A DNA stretch of 64,000 nt from Alphaproteobacteria bacterium (lineage in GTDB: Bacteria > Pseudomonadota > Alphaproteobacteria > Rhodobacterales > Rhodobacteraceae), in the NCBI GenBank assembly GCA_030148665.1, contig JASBSZ010000013.1:62001-126000 (forward strand), written 5' to 3'. A program made the position numbers and the translations under genes. Positions within the stretch are counted from its first letter, which is position 1. Every line of letters starts with the position of its first letter. The notes under the pieces are model-generated. The model saw only the letters and a list, made by a program, of their open reading frames with translations, did not search any database and was not told the DNA's origin. This document shows positions 18,295 through 27,934 of the stretch, piece after piece.

Positions 18295-18371
18295 GCGGTT
18301 GTAGCTCAGCTGGTTAGAGTGCCGGCCTGTCACGCCGGAGGTCGCGGGTTCGAGCCCCGTCAACCGCGCCA
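18295..18371 (+). tRNA. tRNA-Asp (anticodon GTC), copy 1
   Basis: A 77-base cloverleaf: acceptor GCGGTTG/CAACCGC, D-arm GCTCAGCTGGTTAGAGT, anticodon stem CCGGC/GCCGG with loop CTGTCAC (anticodon GTC), and T-arm GCGGG-TTCGAGC-CCCGT. Discriminator G73 and the CCA end are encoded. GTC reads both Asp codons. Confidence 0.98.
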
Positions 18372-18393
18372 CTGATCGTGAAGAGACGACCGC

Positions 18394-18470
18394 GCGGTTG
18401 TAGCTCAGCTGGTTAGAGTGCCGGCCTGTCACGCCGGAGGTCGCGGGTTCGAGCCCCGTCAACCGCGCCA
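18394..18470 (+). tRNA. tRNA-Asp (anticodon GTC), copy 2
   Basis: This is identical over all 77 bases to the copy 22 bases upstream, including the encoded CCA. The pair probably forms one transcript. A short T/C-rich stretch (TTTTCCCCC) follows. Confidence 0.98.
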
Positions 18471-18548
18471 TTTTCCCCCTCTTTCCTGTTCCGTGTGAAC
18501 GGCGACAGATATGTCTGGCCGGAACCCCGGGCGTTGCCGGAAATGGCA

Positions 18549-18602
18549 GCGCGGGGGCTGTCTGCCCCCGCACCCCCGAGCGTATTTCTGCAAAGAAGAA
18601 GA
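18549..18602. repeat. dispersed repeat family A, hairpin copy
   Basis: An 8-bp perfect stem GCGGGGGC/GCCCCCGC with loop TGTCT (18551-18571) is followed by CACCCCCGAGCG and the reverse core TATTTCTGCAAAGAAGAAG. It sits between the convergent tRNA pair and the dppC-like gene, where it could terminate transcription from both sides. Its reverse complement reappears near 63873-63922. Confidence 0.75.
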
Positions 18603-18610
18603 GATCCTGT

Positions 18611-19516
18611 TCAGCGGCCCCGGATTCGCGGATCCAGCGCATCGCGCAGCCCGTCGCCCATGTAGTTGACGCTGAGCACGGTCAGCGAGATTGCGAGGCC
18701 GGGCCAGATCACGCGCTCGGGGTTGAGGGTCATGAAATTGGTCGAATCGAACAGCAGCCGCCCCCAGGTGGGAAAGTCCGAGGGAAAGCCGAGGCCCAGA
18801 AAGGACAGCGCGCTTTCGGTGATGATGGCATTGGCGATGCCCAGCGTGGCCGATACCATGATCGGGCTCAGCACGTTGGGCAGCACATGGCGCAGGATCA
18901 TGCGGTGCGGCGGCGTGCCGATACTGCGCGCGGCCAGCACGAATTCCTGTTCCTTCAGCGCCAGAACGTCACCGCGCACGATGCGCGCGGTCTGCATCCA
19001 GCTGGTGATGCCGATGACAAAGACGATCAGGATGAAGATGCCCGCATTCGGCCCGAAAGATGCGCGCAGCGTGTCGCGGAACAGCATGATGATGACCAGC
19101 AGCAATGGCAGCAGCGGCAGCGCCAGAAACAGGTCGGTCAGCCGCATCAACAGCCCGTCGATACGCCGGAAATAGCCGGCCAGAACGCCGATCAGCGAAC
19201 CGAGGAACAGCGAGATGAGCATCGCCACCACACCCACCGCCAGCGAGACCTGCCCGCCGGCCAGCACCTGGGCGAAGGTGTCGCGACCCAGCTGGTCGGT
19301 GCCCATCGGGTGCGCCAGCGTCGGGCCCTGGTTCTTGGCCCTGATGTCGATCGTGTGGGGGTCGATGGGCCACAGATGCGGCCCCAGCAGCACCAGCAGG
19401 CAGACGGTGATGAAGAATAACATGCCGATCACGGCGCCGCGGTGGGTCTTGAACTGATCCCAGACGTCCAGCCATTGCGATCGCTGCGGCTGGATATCCA
19501 TGCTTGTCTCAGTCAT
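18611..19516 (-). CDS. dipeptide/oligopeptide ABC transporter permease (DppC type)
   Basis: A 301-residue inner-membrane permease with six predicted helices and an N-terminal OppC_N segment. PMGTDQLGRDTFAQVLAGG is a DppC/OppC hallmark. The EAA loop that docks with the ATPase reads AARSIGTPPHRMILRHVLPN. The start at 19516 overlaps the preceding permease by 8 bases; a later ATG at 19501 is also possible. It is the last gene of the five-gene importer operon. Confidence 0.92.
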   Translation of the reverse strand: MTETSMDIQPQRSQWLDVWDQFKTHRGAVIGMLFFITVCLLVLLGPHLWPIDPHTIDIRAKNQGPTLAHPMGTDQLGRDTFAQVLAGGQVSLAVGVVAMLISLFLGSLIGVLAGYFRRIDGLLMRLTDLFLALPLLPLLLVIIMLFRDTLRASFGPNAGIFILIVFVIGITSWMQTARIVRGDVLALKEQEFVLAARSIGTPPHRMILRHVLPNVLSPIMVSATLGIANAIITESALSFLGLGFPSDFPTWGRLLFDSTNFMTLNPERVIWPGLAISLTVLSVNYMGDGLRDALDPRIRGR

Positions 19517-20516
19517 AGCGGATCCTCGGGTCGAGTATGCCATACAGGATGTCGGCGATCAGGTTGAACAGGACGATGAGCACGGCAAAGATGAAGGTCA
19601 GCGTCTGCACGGTGGGGATGTCACCGCCCTGGATGGCGATGATCAGCAGCTGGCCGAGGCCGTTCACCTTGAACACCTGCTCGGTGATGATGGCGCCGCC
19701 AAACACCTGTGGCACGCCAAGGGCAATCACCGTGATGACCGGTATCAGCGAGTTGCGCAGCACATGAACCAGCAGAACGGTCCGTTCCCTGAGCCCCTTG
19801 GCGCGGGCCGTGCGCACGTAATCCTGGTTGAGGTTGTCGAGCATGCTTGCCCGCATGAAGCGGCTGATCTGGGCGGCGTTGAACAATGCCAGCACAAAGA
19901 CCGGCATGGCCATCTGTCGTATCTGCAGCCCCAGCGTTCGCCAGCTGTCCACGACCAGCGTCGTGTCATAGATCGAGGGAAACCAGCCCAGCCAGACCGA
20001 AAAGATGACGATCATCAGGACGCCGGTGAAAAAGGTCGGAACCGAAAACCCGATCATCGAGATAAAGGTGCCCATCTGGTCGAACCAGCTGTACTGTTTC
20101 ACCGCCGAAATGATGCCTATGGGCAGGGCGATCAGCACCCCGACGACATAGGACATGCCCACGACCCACAGGGTCTGGGGCATGCGCTGGGCGATCAGAT
20201 CGACAACCGGCGAACGGGTCTGGAACGAGATCACCCTCAGGCGATCGGGGTCGCCGATATTGATCCCCCACTGGGCCAGCAGGTTGAGCGGCTCGTTGAC
20301 GAAGAACTGTTTGCACCACAGCAGGTAGCGGATGATCATGGGCTGATCCAGCCCCAGGCTTTCGCGGATCTTTTCGCGCACGTCCGGCGGAATGGTCAGC
20401 GGCAGATTGCCGGTCGGGTCGCTGGGCGCGGCATCGAGGATGAAGAAGATGACGAAACTGATGAACAGAAGGGTCGGGATGGTGAAAAGCAAGCGCCGGA
20501 TGGTGAAGTTCAGCAT
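19509..20516 (-). CDS. dipeptide/oligopeptide ABC transporter permease (DppB type)
   Basis: A 335-residue permease starting MLNFTIRRLLFTIPTLLFIS, the usual DppB/OppB N-terminus with the first helix. The EAA motif is YVRTARAKGLRERTVLLVHVLRNS. It pairs with the DppC-type permease encoded immediately downstream, with an 8-base overlap. It lies 121 bases after the binding-protein gene, in a gap containing a very stable hairpin. Confidence 0.92.
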   Translation of the reverse strand: MLNFTIRRLLFTIPTLLFISFVIFFILDAAPSDPTGNLPLTIPPDVREKIRESLGLDQPMIIRYLLWCKQFFVNEPLNLLAQWGINIGDPDRLRVISFQTRSPVVDLIAQRMPQTLWVVGMSYVVGVLIALPIGIISAVKQYSWFDQMGTFISMIGFSVPTFFTGVLMIVIFSVWLGWFPSIYDTTLVVDSWRTLGLQIRQMAMPVFVLALFNAAQISRFMRASMLDNLNQDYVRTARAKGLRERTVLLVHVLRNSLIPVITVIALGVPQVFGGAIITEQVFKVNGLGQLLIIAIQGGDIPTVQTLTFIFAVLIVLFNLIADILYGILDPRIRYD

Positions 20517-20592
20517 GTGACACCTCGGTTCAGCAGTCCTGTGATTTGCGGGCGCGCGCGGTCGTGACGCATCTGGTCCGGGCGCGGCGCGT

Positions 20593-20619
20593 TTCCGGCC
20601 GGGAACGGCCCGGCCGGAA
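20593..20619 (-). promoter_or_regulatory. strong intercistronic hairpin after the binding-protein gene
   Basis: TTCCGGCCGGG and CCCGGCCGGAA form a perfect 11-bp stem with a 5-base loop. There is no T-run, so full termination is unlikely. It lies 19 bases past the binding-protein stop and before dppB. Such hairpins protect upstream mRNA 3' ends and would raise binding-protein levels over permease levels. Confidence 0.6.
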
Positions 20620-20637
20620 CGGTTCGTTTATCGGGTT

Positions 20638-22335
20638 CTATTTCTCGCGCGACCAGTCGGCGATGTTCCACAGGTCGGAATCCCACACGTTCAGACGCAC
20701 ACCGGCCAGCGTGTTGGCACGCGCCGCGACATTGCCCCGCCACACCAGCGGGATGATGACGTAATCCTGCATCAGCATGTCGTTCATCGCCTTGGCCAGC
20801 TCGGCGCGCTTGTTGATGTCGGCGGTGCCGGCCATTTCGGCAACCAGCTTGTCATAGGCGGGGTTGCAGTAGCGCGGCATGTTGGCGCCCAGCCATGCGT
20901 TTTCCGGCGACGGAATTTCCGAGCATTTCCAGCTGCCCATGTAGGCCTCGGGATCGGTGCCGTCAAAGTTGTTGGCATACATCTCGATATCGGCAAAGAA
21001 TTTCTGGAACGTGTCCGGGCTGGACTGGTCGCCGCCAAAGAACACGGCTGCGTCGATGTTCTTGAGCTCGGTCTCGACGCCGATCTGACGCCACCAGTCC
21101 TTGATCAGGGCCTGGAAATCCTGACGCACGGCATTGGTCGATGTCTGGTACAGGATCGACAGGCGAACCCCGTTCTTCTGGCGTACACCGTCGGGGCCGC
21201 GTTTCCAGCCGGCCTGATCCAGCAGCTTGTTGGCGCCGGCGATGTCCTGCACCTTGCAGCTGTCATTGGCCGTCGAGTTGTAGATCGCCGGGCTGGGCAG
21301 CACGTTGCAGGTCACCCTGCCGGCCTTGCCATAGCCGACCTCGACCAGGGTCGTGCGGTCGATGGCCATGGACAGCGCCTTGCGCACGGCCTTGTCCGAC
21401 AGGAAGGGGTGCGGATGCTTGACCGTCGAACGTTCATCCCCCCATTTCGGGTTGGGGTCGGTCAGGTTGACCATCAGACGTTCCACCAGGGGGCCGAATC
21501 CGGCCAGGATCTTGCCTTTGCCCTTGGCCTCCATCTGGGCCAGGATTTCGGGTGCGATCTGCAGGTTCCAGGCATAGTCGAACTCGCCCGTTTCCAGAAC
21601 CGAGCGCGCCGCCGATGCCGCGTCGCCGCCGCCCTTGAACGTCACCGTTGCAAAGGCCGGCTTGTCGGGGTCGCGGAAATTCTGGTTGGCGCTGAGGGTG
21701 ATGGTGTCATTGGCGCGGAATTCGTCCACCTTGAAGGGGCCGGTGCCGATCGGGTTGAAATTGGCCTCGGTGCAGGTGGGCGCCTTGATGCCCTTGCAGT
21801 CGGCGAACTGGCGCGCCTGGATCACCGGCGTGGTCGAGCCGACAAACGGGCCGTAGGGAAACGGCTTGGGCTTGCCAAAGGTGATCTTGACGGTCAGGTC
21901 GTCAAGCGCCTCGACCTTGGTCACGTCGGCGAACTTGGCCAGCTGCTGACAGCCGCCGGTTTCATCCATGCAGTAATTTGCGGTGAACACCACGTCTTTT
22001 GCGGTCACGGCGGATCCGTCGGACCATTTGAGGCCCGGCTTGAGCTTCCATGTGATCGAGGTCAGATCCTTGCTGACGCCGCCATTGTTGACGGTGGGAA
22101 TGTCGGCCGCGAGCACGGGCACCATGTTGCCGTTCTCGTCGTAATGGGCCAACGGTTCCAGCACCATGGACGAGGCGTCCACATCCTTGGTCCCGCCCGA
22201 AAGATAGGGATTCATGATCGAGGCGGCCTGCCAGTAGATGATGTTCAGGTGGCCTGAATCCCCGCGTCCCGCCTGGGCTGCGCTGGCCAGTGCCAGTGAC
22301 GCGGCCGCGCCAAGTAGCAATGATTTCAGTTTCAT
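20638..22335 (-). CDS. periplasmic peptide-binding protein of the ABC importer (SBP family 5)
   Basis: A 565-residue extracytoplasmic solute receptor. Residues 1-22 are a signal peptide (LLLGAAASLALASAAQA). The family-5 lobe sequences TSITWKLKPGLKWSDGSAVTAKDVVFT and NPIGTGPFKVDEF are present in outline. The protein is longer than DppA (about 535). AAGGAGAAAG precedes the ATG at 22335. Ligand identity cannot be read; the divergent M20 deacylase suggests acylated amino acids or small peptides. Confidence 0.9.
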   Translation of the reverse strand: MKLKSLLLGAAASLALASAAQAGRGDSGHLNIIYWQAASIMNPYLSGGTKDVDASSMVLEPLAHYDENGNMVPVLAADIPTVNNGGVSKDLTSITWKLKPGLKWSDGSAVTAKDVVFTANYCMDETGGCQQLAKFADVTKVEALDDLTVKITFGKPKPFPYGPFVGSTTPVIQARQFADCKGIKAPTCTEANFNPIGTGPFKVDEFRANDTITLSANQNFRDPDKPAFATVTFKGGGDAASAARSVLETGEFDYAWNLQIAPEILAQMEAKGKGKILAGFGPLVERLMVNLTDPNPKWGDERSTVKHPHPFLSDKAVRKALSMAIDRTTLVEVGYGKAGRVTCNVLPSPAIYNSTANDSCKVQDIAGANKLLDQAGWKRGPDGVRQKNGVRLSILYQTSTNAVRQDFQALIKDWWRQIGVETELKNIDAAVFFGGDQSSPDTFQKFFADIEMYANNFDGTDPEAYMGSWKCSEIPSPENAWLGANMPRYCNPAYDKLVAEMAGTADINKRAELAKAMNDMLMQDYVIIPLVWRGNVAARANTLAGVRLNVWDSDLWNIADWSREK

Positions 22336-22431
22336 GACTTTCTCCTTGTTGGTTTGCTCGTCTTTCCTCGGGCATGGGCGGTTGTTCCGCCCTTGTCTGT
22401 TGTGTCTTTCGCCTGTCGCCGTCATCAATGG

Positions 22432-23453
22432 TCACACCAGGTGGCAGGCAATGAACCGGCCGTCGGACATCTGCCTGAACGCGGGCGTTTCGCGTTTGCA
22501 GATATCCTTGACCTGTGGACAACGGGTACAGAAATTGCATCCCTCGGGCGGGTTGGCCGGGCTTGGAACATCGCCTTCCAGGATGATCCTGTGACGGTCG
22601 CTTTCGGCCGCCGGGTCGGGCTCGGGCACCGCCGACAGAAGGGCCTGCGTATAGGGGTGGCGCGGGTCGTCATACAGCTGATCGCGCGATCCGATTTCCA
22701 TGATCCGGCCCAGATACATCACCGCGACACGGGTTGCCAGGTGACGCACCATCGACAGGTCGTGGCTGATGAAAAGATAGGTCAGGCCCATCCTTTCCTG
22801 CAGGTCCTCGAGCAGGTTCACCACCTGGGCCTGAATCGAGACATCGAGCGCCGCGATGGGTTCGTCGCAGACGATGAATTTCGGGTTCAGGGCCAGGGCG
22901 CGGGCGATGCCGATGCGCTGACGCTGGCCGCCGGAAAACTCGTGCGGGAAACGGTTGGCAAAATCGCGGTCCAGACCGACCGCATCCATCAGCTCGAACA
23001 CGCGTTCCATGCGCGCCCGCCTGTCCAGCCGGCGGTGCTCGTCCAGCGGCTCGGCAATGATCGAGGCCACCGTCATGCGGGGGTTCAGGCTGGCCTGCGG
23101 ATCCTGAAAGATCATCTGCATCTCGGGGCGCAGGCGGCGCAGTTCGCGCCCGGAAAGCGGGGCAATATCCGTGCCATCCAGCAGGATCTGACCGTCGGTC
23201 ACATCGTAAAGACGCAGGATTGCGCGCCCCGCGGACGACTTGCCGCAACCGGATTCGCCGACCAGCCCCAGGGTTTCGCCCCTGAAGATGTCAAAGGACA
23301 GGTCATCGACCGCCTTGACCTCGCCCACCTGCCGGCGCAGCACGCCCCGATAGATGGGAAAATACATCTTGAGGTTGCGTACTCGAACCAGAGGGTCGCC
23401 CTCGGTCGCCGGTGCTGCCGTTTTCGGCGCTGCGGTCAGTGTGGTCTCGGGGG

Positions 23454-23457
<4 letters not shown>
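22432..23457 (-). CDS. ABC transporter ATP-binding protein (DppF/OppF type)
   Basis: A 341-residue ATPase. Walker A is GESGCGKSS, the signature is [15 protein letters not shown], Walker B is [13 protein letters not shown], and the H-loop is in FISHDLSMV. The C-terminal oligopeptide-transporter domain has the Cys-rich [18 protein letters not shown], which in relatives binds an Fe-S cluster. The N-terminus has an Ala/Pro/Thr-rich leader before [12 protein letters not shown]. The ATG at 23457 overlaps the stop of the partner ATPase (ATGA). Confidence 0.94.
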
Positions 23458-24440
<983 letters not shown>

Positions 24441-24510
24441 GGCGAACCCCCCAGTTGTGTTCCCCGTCCTTGTCGGGCCGGTATCTGCCGCGCCCCATGC
24501 GGGTGTCATC

Positions 24511-24539
24511 TTGACGTGCAGAGTAAACAGGAAAATCAT
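24511..24539 (+). promoter_or_regulatory. candidate promoter for the M20 deacylase gene
   Basis: TTGACG, a 17-base spacer and AATCAT lie in the 246-base divergent region. A 7-bp hairpin GGGTTTC/GAAACCC (24569-24588) lies downstream in the 5' leader. Confidence 0.4.
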
Positions 24540-24686
24540 CCTGCGGCAATATTCTTTTTCGATTTCACGGGTTTCCCTTGCGAAACCCCGGCCGGGCCGC
24601 GGCGCGGCGCTTGACCCAGGCCCTGCAAAGCGACCACAAGGGAAAGCAGGGGAACACGACATGCCCCACCACAGGGAAACGGGATC

Positions 24687-25859
24687 ATGGGACAGGAACT
24701 GAGCGCACGGGAAATTCTGGAAAAACTGGTTTCCTTTCCGACGGTTTCCAGCGAAAGCAATCTCGACCTCATGGAATTCGTTGCCGAATATCTGCGCAGC
24801 TGGGGCATCGAATCCCGTCTGGTGCATGATGACAGCGGCACCAAGGCCAATCTTCACGCCCTGGTCGGGCCACGCGTCGCGGGCGGCGTCATCCTGTCGG
24901 GCCACACCGATGTGGTGCCGGTCGAGGGCCAGGACTGGAGCAGCGATCCCTTTCGCCTGGTATCGCGCGACGGGCGTCTGTTCGGGCGCGGCACCTGCGA
25001 CATGAAGGGGTTTGACGCGCTCGCCCTGTGGGCGATGCAGCTGGCGGCCCGGCGCGGGGTTCGGCGCCCCTTGATGCTGGCGCTCTCCTATGACGAAGAG
25101 GTGGGCTGCCTCGGTGCGCCGCGCATGATCGACGAGATGGGCAAGACCTGCCCGCCTGCCGAGGCGGTGATTGTCGGCGAGCCCTCGATGATGAAGGTCG
25201 TGACCGGCCACAAGGGCGCCGTGGGCTTTTCCACCCATGTGCGGGGCTACGAGGTCCATTCCAGCCTGGTTCATACGGGGGTTTCGGCGGTGATGACGGC
25301 GGCGCGTCTGGTCGAGTGGCTGCGCCAGCGCTTGGTCGAAAACATGAACGCCCCCGTGGACCCGGCCGACGCGCCTTTCGAGCCGCCCTTTACCACGCTC
25401 CATGTCGGCACGATTCATGGCGGCACCGCCGGCAACATTACCGCAAGGGATTGCGAATTCCAGACCGACATCCGCTGCCCTCCGGCCCAGGATCCGCAGG
25501 AATGGCTGGCGCGCTACATGGACGAGGTTGCCCGCGTCGAATCGGAAATCAGGGCCATCCGCCCCGAGGCCTCGATCACCGTCACCCCCCGCATGGCCAA
25601 CCCGCCGCTCAGCCCCGAGCGCGACGGTGCTGCCGAGCGTCTTGCCCGCCGGCTGACCGGCGACAACGGCGTGCACGTCGTCAGCTATGGCACCGAGGCG
25701 GGGCAGTTTCAGGAGCGCGGGCACTCGGTCGTCGTCTGCGGCCCCGGCGATATTGCCCAGGCCCATCAGCCGGACGAGTTCATCTCGCTGGAACAGTTCG
25801 CAGCCGGCGCCGCCTTCATGGAAAGGCTGGTCGATCACCTGGCCGGCGAAGGGGGCTGA
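24687..25859 (+). CDS. M20 family deacylase, acetylornithine deacetylase (ArgE) type
   Basis: A 390-residue dizinc amidohydrolase. Metal ligands are visible in LSGHTDVVPVEGQDW, GRGTCDMKG and the catalytic YDEEVGCLGAPRM, with the final His in AQAHQPDEFI. The dimerisation domain HKGAVGFSTHVRGYEVHS is typical of ArgE/DapE. The annotation as acetylornithine deacetylase is by family resemblance. Since it is divergent from a peptide importer, it may instead deacylate an imported N-acyl amino acid or dipeptide. Its stop codon lies inside a 13-bp tandem repeat. Confidence 0.85.
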   Translation: MGQELSAREILEKLVSFPTVSSESNLDLMEFVAEYLRSWGIESRLVHDDSGTKANLHALVGPRVAGGVILSGHTDVVPVEGQDWSSDPFRLVSRDGRLFGRGTCDMKGFDALALWAMQLAARRGVRRPLMLALSYDEEVGCLGAPRMIDEMGKTCPPAEAVIVGEPSMMKVVTGHKGAVGFSTHVRGYEVHSSLVHTGVSAVMTAARLVEWLRQRLVENMNAPVDPADAPFEPPFTTLHVGTIHGGTAGNITARDCEFQTDIRCPPAQDPQEWLARYMDEVARVESEIRAIRPEASITVTPRMANPPLSPERDGAAERLARRLTGDNGVHVVSYGTEAGQFQERGHSVVVCGPGDIAQAHQPDEFISLEQFAAGAAFMERLVDHLAGEGG

Positions 25860-25905
25860 CTGGGGTGGCTGATTGTGGTGGCTGACTGGGGTGGCTGACC
25901 GGGGG
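25854..25905. repeat. 13-bp tandem repeat, four units
   Basis: The units are GGCTGACTGGGGT, GGCTGATTGTGGT, GGCTGACTGGGGT and GGCTGACCGGGGG. Each contains TGA, and since 13 is not a multiple of 3 the stops fall in all three frames. The first TGA is the real stop of the M20 gene. Confidence 0.85.
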
Positions 25906-25936
25906 GGGCATCTCGCGCCGGCCTCTTGCGGCCCGC

Positions 25937-26632
25937 TCAGGGGGGCGGTGCCGCCTGCCACAATTCCAGCACCCGTCGGCCGAACAGCATGACCGCAATC
26001 GGCACCGGCGAGACCGCCAGCGCGAAGGTCAGCAACATGTGCGAGGTTCTGAACAATCCGCTGAGCCCGGCGGCCATGGCAATGCCCCCGCCGCCGCCCA
26101 GCACCGCATTGCCCGGGACATTGAGCGCCACGGCAACCGAAACGTAGCGCCAGCGCAACAGCGGCCCGCGCAGCCAGCGCGGCAGGGTTTCCTGCAACCT
26201 GGCCAGGCGCGCCTCGCGGTCGAGCCCGTTGAAGACATCGACCATCTCGGCCGCCCGCACCAGCCCGAGATCGCTCAGCAGGGAATGCAGCGCCAGCAGG
26301 CGCACCCGCTTGCCCAGCAGAAAGGCCAGCGTCAGCCCGCTGAAGGTTGCCAGAAACACGAAGGGCGCGATGCGGGGGCCCTGCATCATCAACAGGGACA
26401 CGCCGATCTCGACCCCGGGGACAAAGGGAATGGCCATCAGCAGCGCATAGATGATCAGGCCCAGCAGCACGACCCCCCCCAGCATCAGGCGGCCGCCGGG
26501 GCCGGGCAGGGTGCCAAGGCGTGCCTGCAACCAGTTGAGGGCAAGCGACACGATCACCGCCACCGCCAGGATGAATGCCAGGCGAATCGCGATGCGCAAT
26601 ATCCTGGGCAAAAGGGTAAATGGCCTGTTCAT
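25937..26632 (-). CDS. multi-pass membrane protein, VTT/DedA-like
   Basis: A 231-residue protein with about five hydrophobic segments. The segment from PFVPGVEIGVSLLMMQGP to FLLGKR and the later NVPGNAVLGGGGGIAM resemble the re-entrant loop regions of VTT (DedA/TVP38) proteins, but the match is loose. The ATG at 26632 has AGGA eight bases upstream; longer starts at 26641 or 26692 are possible. It stands alone on the minus strand, 165 bases downstream of the acuI stop. Function unknown. Confidence 0.6.
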   Translation of the reverse strand: MNRPFTLLPRILRIAIRLAFILAVAVIVSLALNWLQARLGTLPGPGGRLMLGGVVLLGLIIYALLMAIPFVPGVEIGVSLLMMQGPRIAPFVFLATFSGLTLAFLLGKRVRLLALHSLLSDLGLVRAAEMVDVFNGLDREARLARLQETLPRWLRGPLLRWRYVSVAVALNVPGNAVLGGGGGIAMAAGLSGLFRTSHMLLTFALAVSPVPIAVMLFGRRVLELWQAAPPP

Positions 26633-26797
26633 GGCGGCCATCCTATCCGGGGTATCGGGGAAAATCGCGCGGATTGTTGCGTTCTGACACATCCGTGAAC
26701 CCGCGCGAGATCTGTCGGCCGAATCTGCATCCGGGGGCAGGGGGCGACCGGACAGCGACCGGCGATCGCCACCGCCCCCAAGGATGCGCCCTTGACG

Positions 26798-27796
26798 TCA
26801 GGCGTTCACGTCAACGACGACGCGCCCGCGGACCTGCCCTTTCAGGATGTCGGCCCCAAGGCGGGGCAGGTCGGCCAGCGTCGCCGGCTGGACCATGGAA
26901 TCGAGCCTGTCCATCGGCAGGTCGCGCGCGATCCGTTCCCATGCCCGCAGGCGGTTGTCATAAGGCTGCATCACGCTGTCGATCCCCAGCAGGTTGACGC
27001 CGCGCAGGATGAAGGGCGTGATCAGCGCGCCCTCGATGGCGGCCCCGCCGGCCAGGCCGACGGCGGCAACGGACGTGCCATATTTCATCTGTTTCAACAC
27101 GCGCCCCAGCATGGCGCCTGCAACCGCATCGACGCAGCCGGCCCAGGTTTCGCTTTCCAGTGGTTTGCGCGTGACCTCGTTCAGCTCCGCGCGCGGCACG
27201 ATCTGGCTGGCGCCCAGGCCTTTCAGATAGTCGGCCTGTTCGGGCCGGCCGGTGACGGCGGCGACCTCGTGGCCCAGATGGGCCAGAATTGCTGTAGCAA
27301 CCGACCCCACGCCGCCGGCGGCGCCCGTGACCAGCACCGGGCCGTGCCCCGGTTTCAGCCCGTGATCTTCCAGCGCCATCACGGCCAGCATGGCGGTAAA
27401 GCCGGCCGTGCCCACGGCCATCGCCTGGCGCGTGGTCAGCCCCTCGGGCAGGGGCACCAGCCAGTCGGCCCGAACCCGCGCCTTTTGCGCATAGCCGCCC
27501 CAATGGGCCTCGCCCACACGCCAGCCGGTCAGCACCACCTTGTCGCCGGGCTTGTAGCGCGGGTCGGAGGATTCCTCGACGGTGCCGGCGAAATCGATCC
27601 CCGGCACATGGGGGTAGTTGCGCACCAGCCCCGCGCCGGGGCCGATGCACAGCCCGTCCTTGTAGTTGACGGTGGAATATTCGACCGCGACCGTGACATC
27701 GCCCTCGGGCAGATCGTCGGTGGTGATCTGTTTCACGCTGGCATGGGTCTTGCCGGTCTCTTCGTCCTTTTCGACGATCAATGCGTTGAAGCTCAT
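26798..27796 (-). CDS. acuI: acrylyl-CoA reductase (AcuI/YhdH family, MDR)
   Basis: A 332-residue zinc-independent medium-chain dehydrogenase/reductase. The N-terminal YSTVNYKDGLCIGPGAGLV and PGIDFAGTV are AcuI/YhdH hallmarks, and the NADPH-binding loop is VTGAAGGVGSVA. Members reduce acryloyl-CoA to propionyl-CoA with NADPH, detoxifying acrylate from DMSP or 3-hydroxypropionate metabolism. It lies 138 bases downstream of an acyl-CoA dehydrogenase on the same strand, with a family B repeat between, so co-transcription is plausible. GAGGAGAG precedes the ATG. Confidence 0.9.
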   Translation of the reverse strand: MSFNALIVEKDEETGKTHASVKQITTDDLPEGDVTVAVEYSTVNYKDGLCIGPGAGLVRNYPHVPGIDFAGTVEESSDPRYKPGDKVVLTGWRVGEAHWGGYAQKARVRADWLVPLPEGLTTRQAMAVGTAGFTAMLAVMALEDHGLKPGHGPVLVTGAAGGVGSVATAILAHLGHEVAAVTGRPEQADYLKGLGASQIVPRAELNEVTRKPLESETWAGCVDAVAGAMLGRVLKQMKYGTSVAAVGLAGGAAIEGALITPFILRGVNLLGIDSVMQPYDNRLRAWERIARDLPMDRLDSMVQPATLADLPRLGADILKGQVRGRVVVDVNA

Positions 27797-27842
27797 GGGT
27801 TTTCTCTCCTCTTCCTTTACCGGGTGAGGGTGCCTTGCGCAG

Positions 27843-27928
27843 GTTCGCGCCCGGCCCCGTGGGTGGGCGTTTCGCGCCCGCCCTGGGGGGCGGGGTCGGG
27901 CGCGAACCGGATCGCTGCGCGATCCGGT
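27843..27928. repeat. dispersed palindromic repeat, family B copy 3
   Basis: TTCGCGCCCG/CGGGCGCGAA arms flank a GGGGGGCGGGG centre, then CCGGATCGC/GCGATCCGG. Read as its reverse complement it aligns with copy 4 (46351-46435) over about 85 bases with few changes. It fills the gap between acyl-CoA dehydrogenase and acuI. Confidence 0.8.
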
Positions 27929-27934
27929 GGATTT

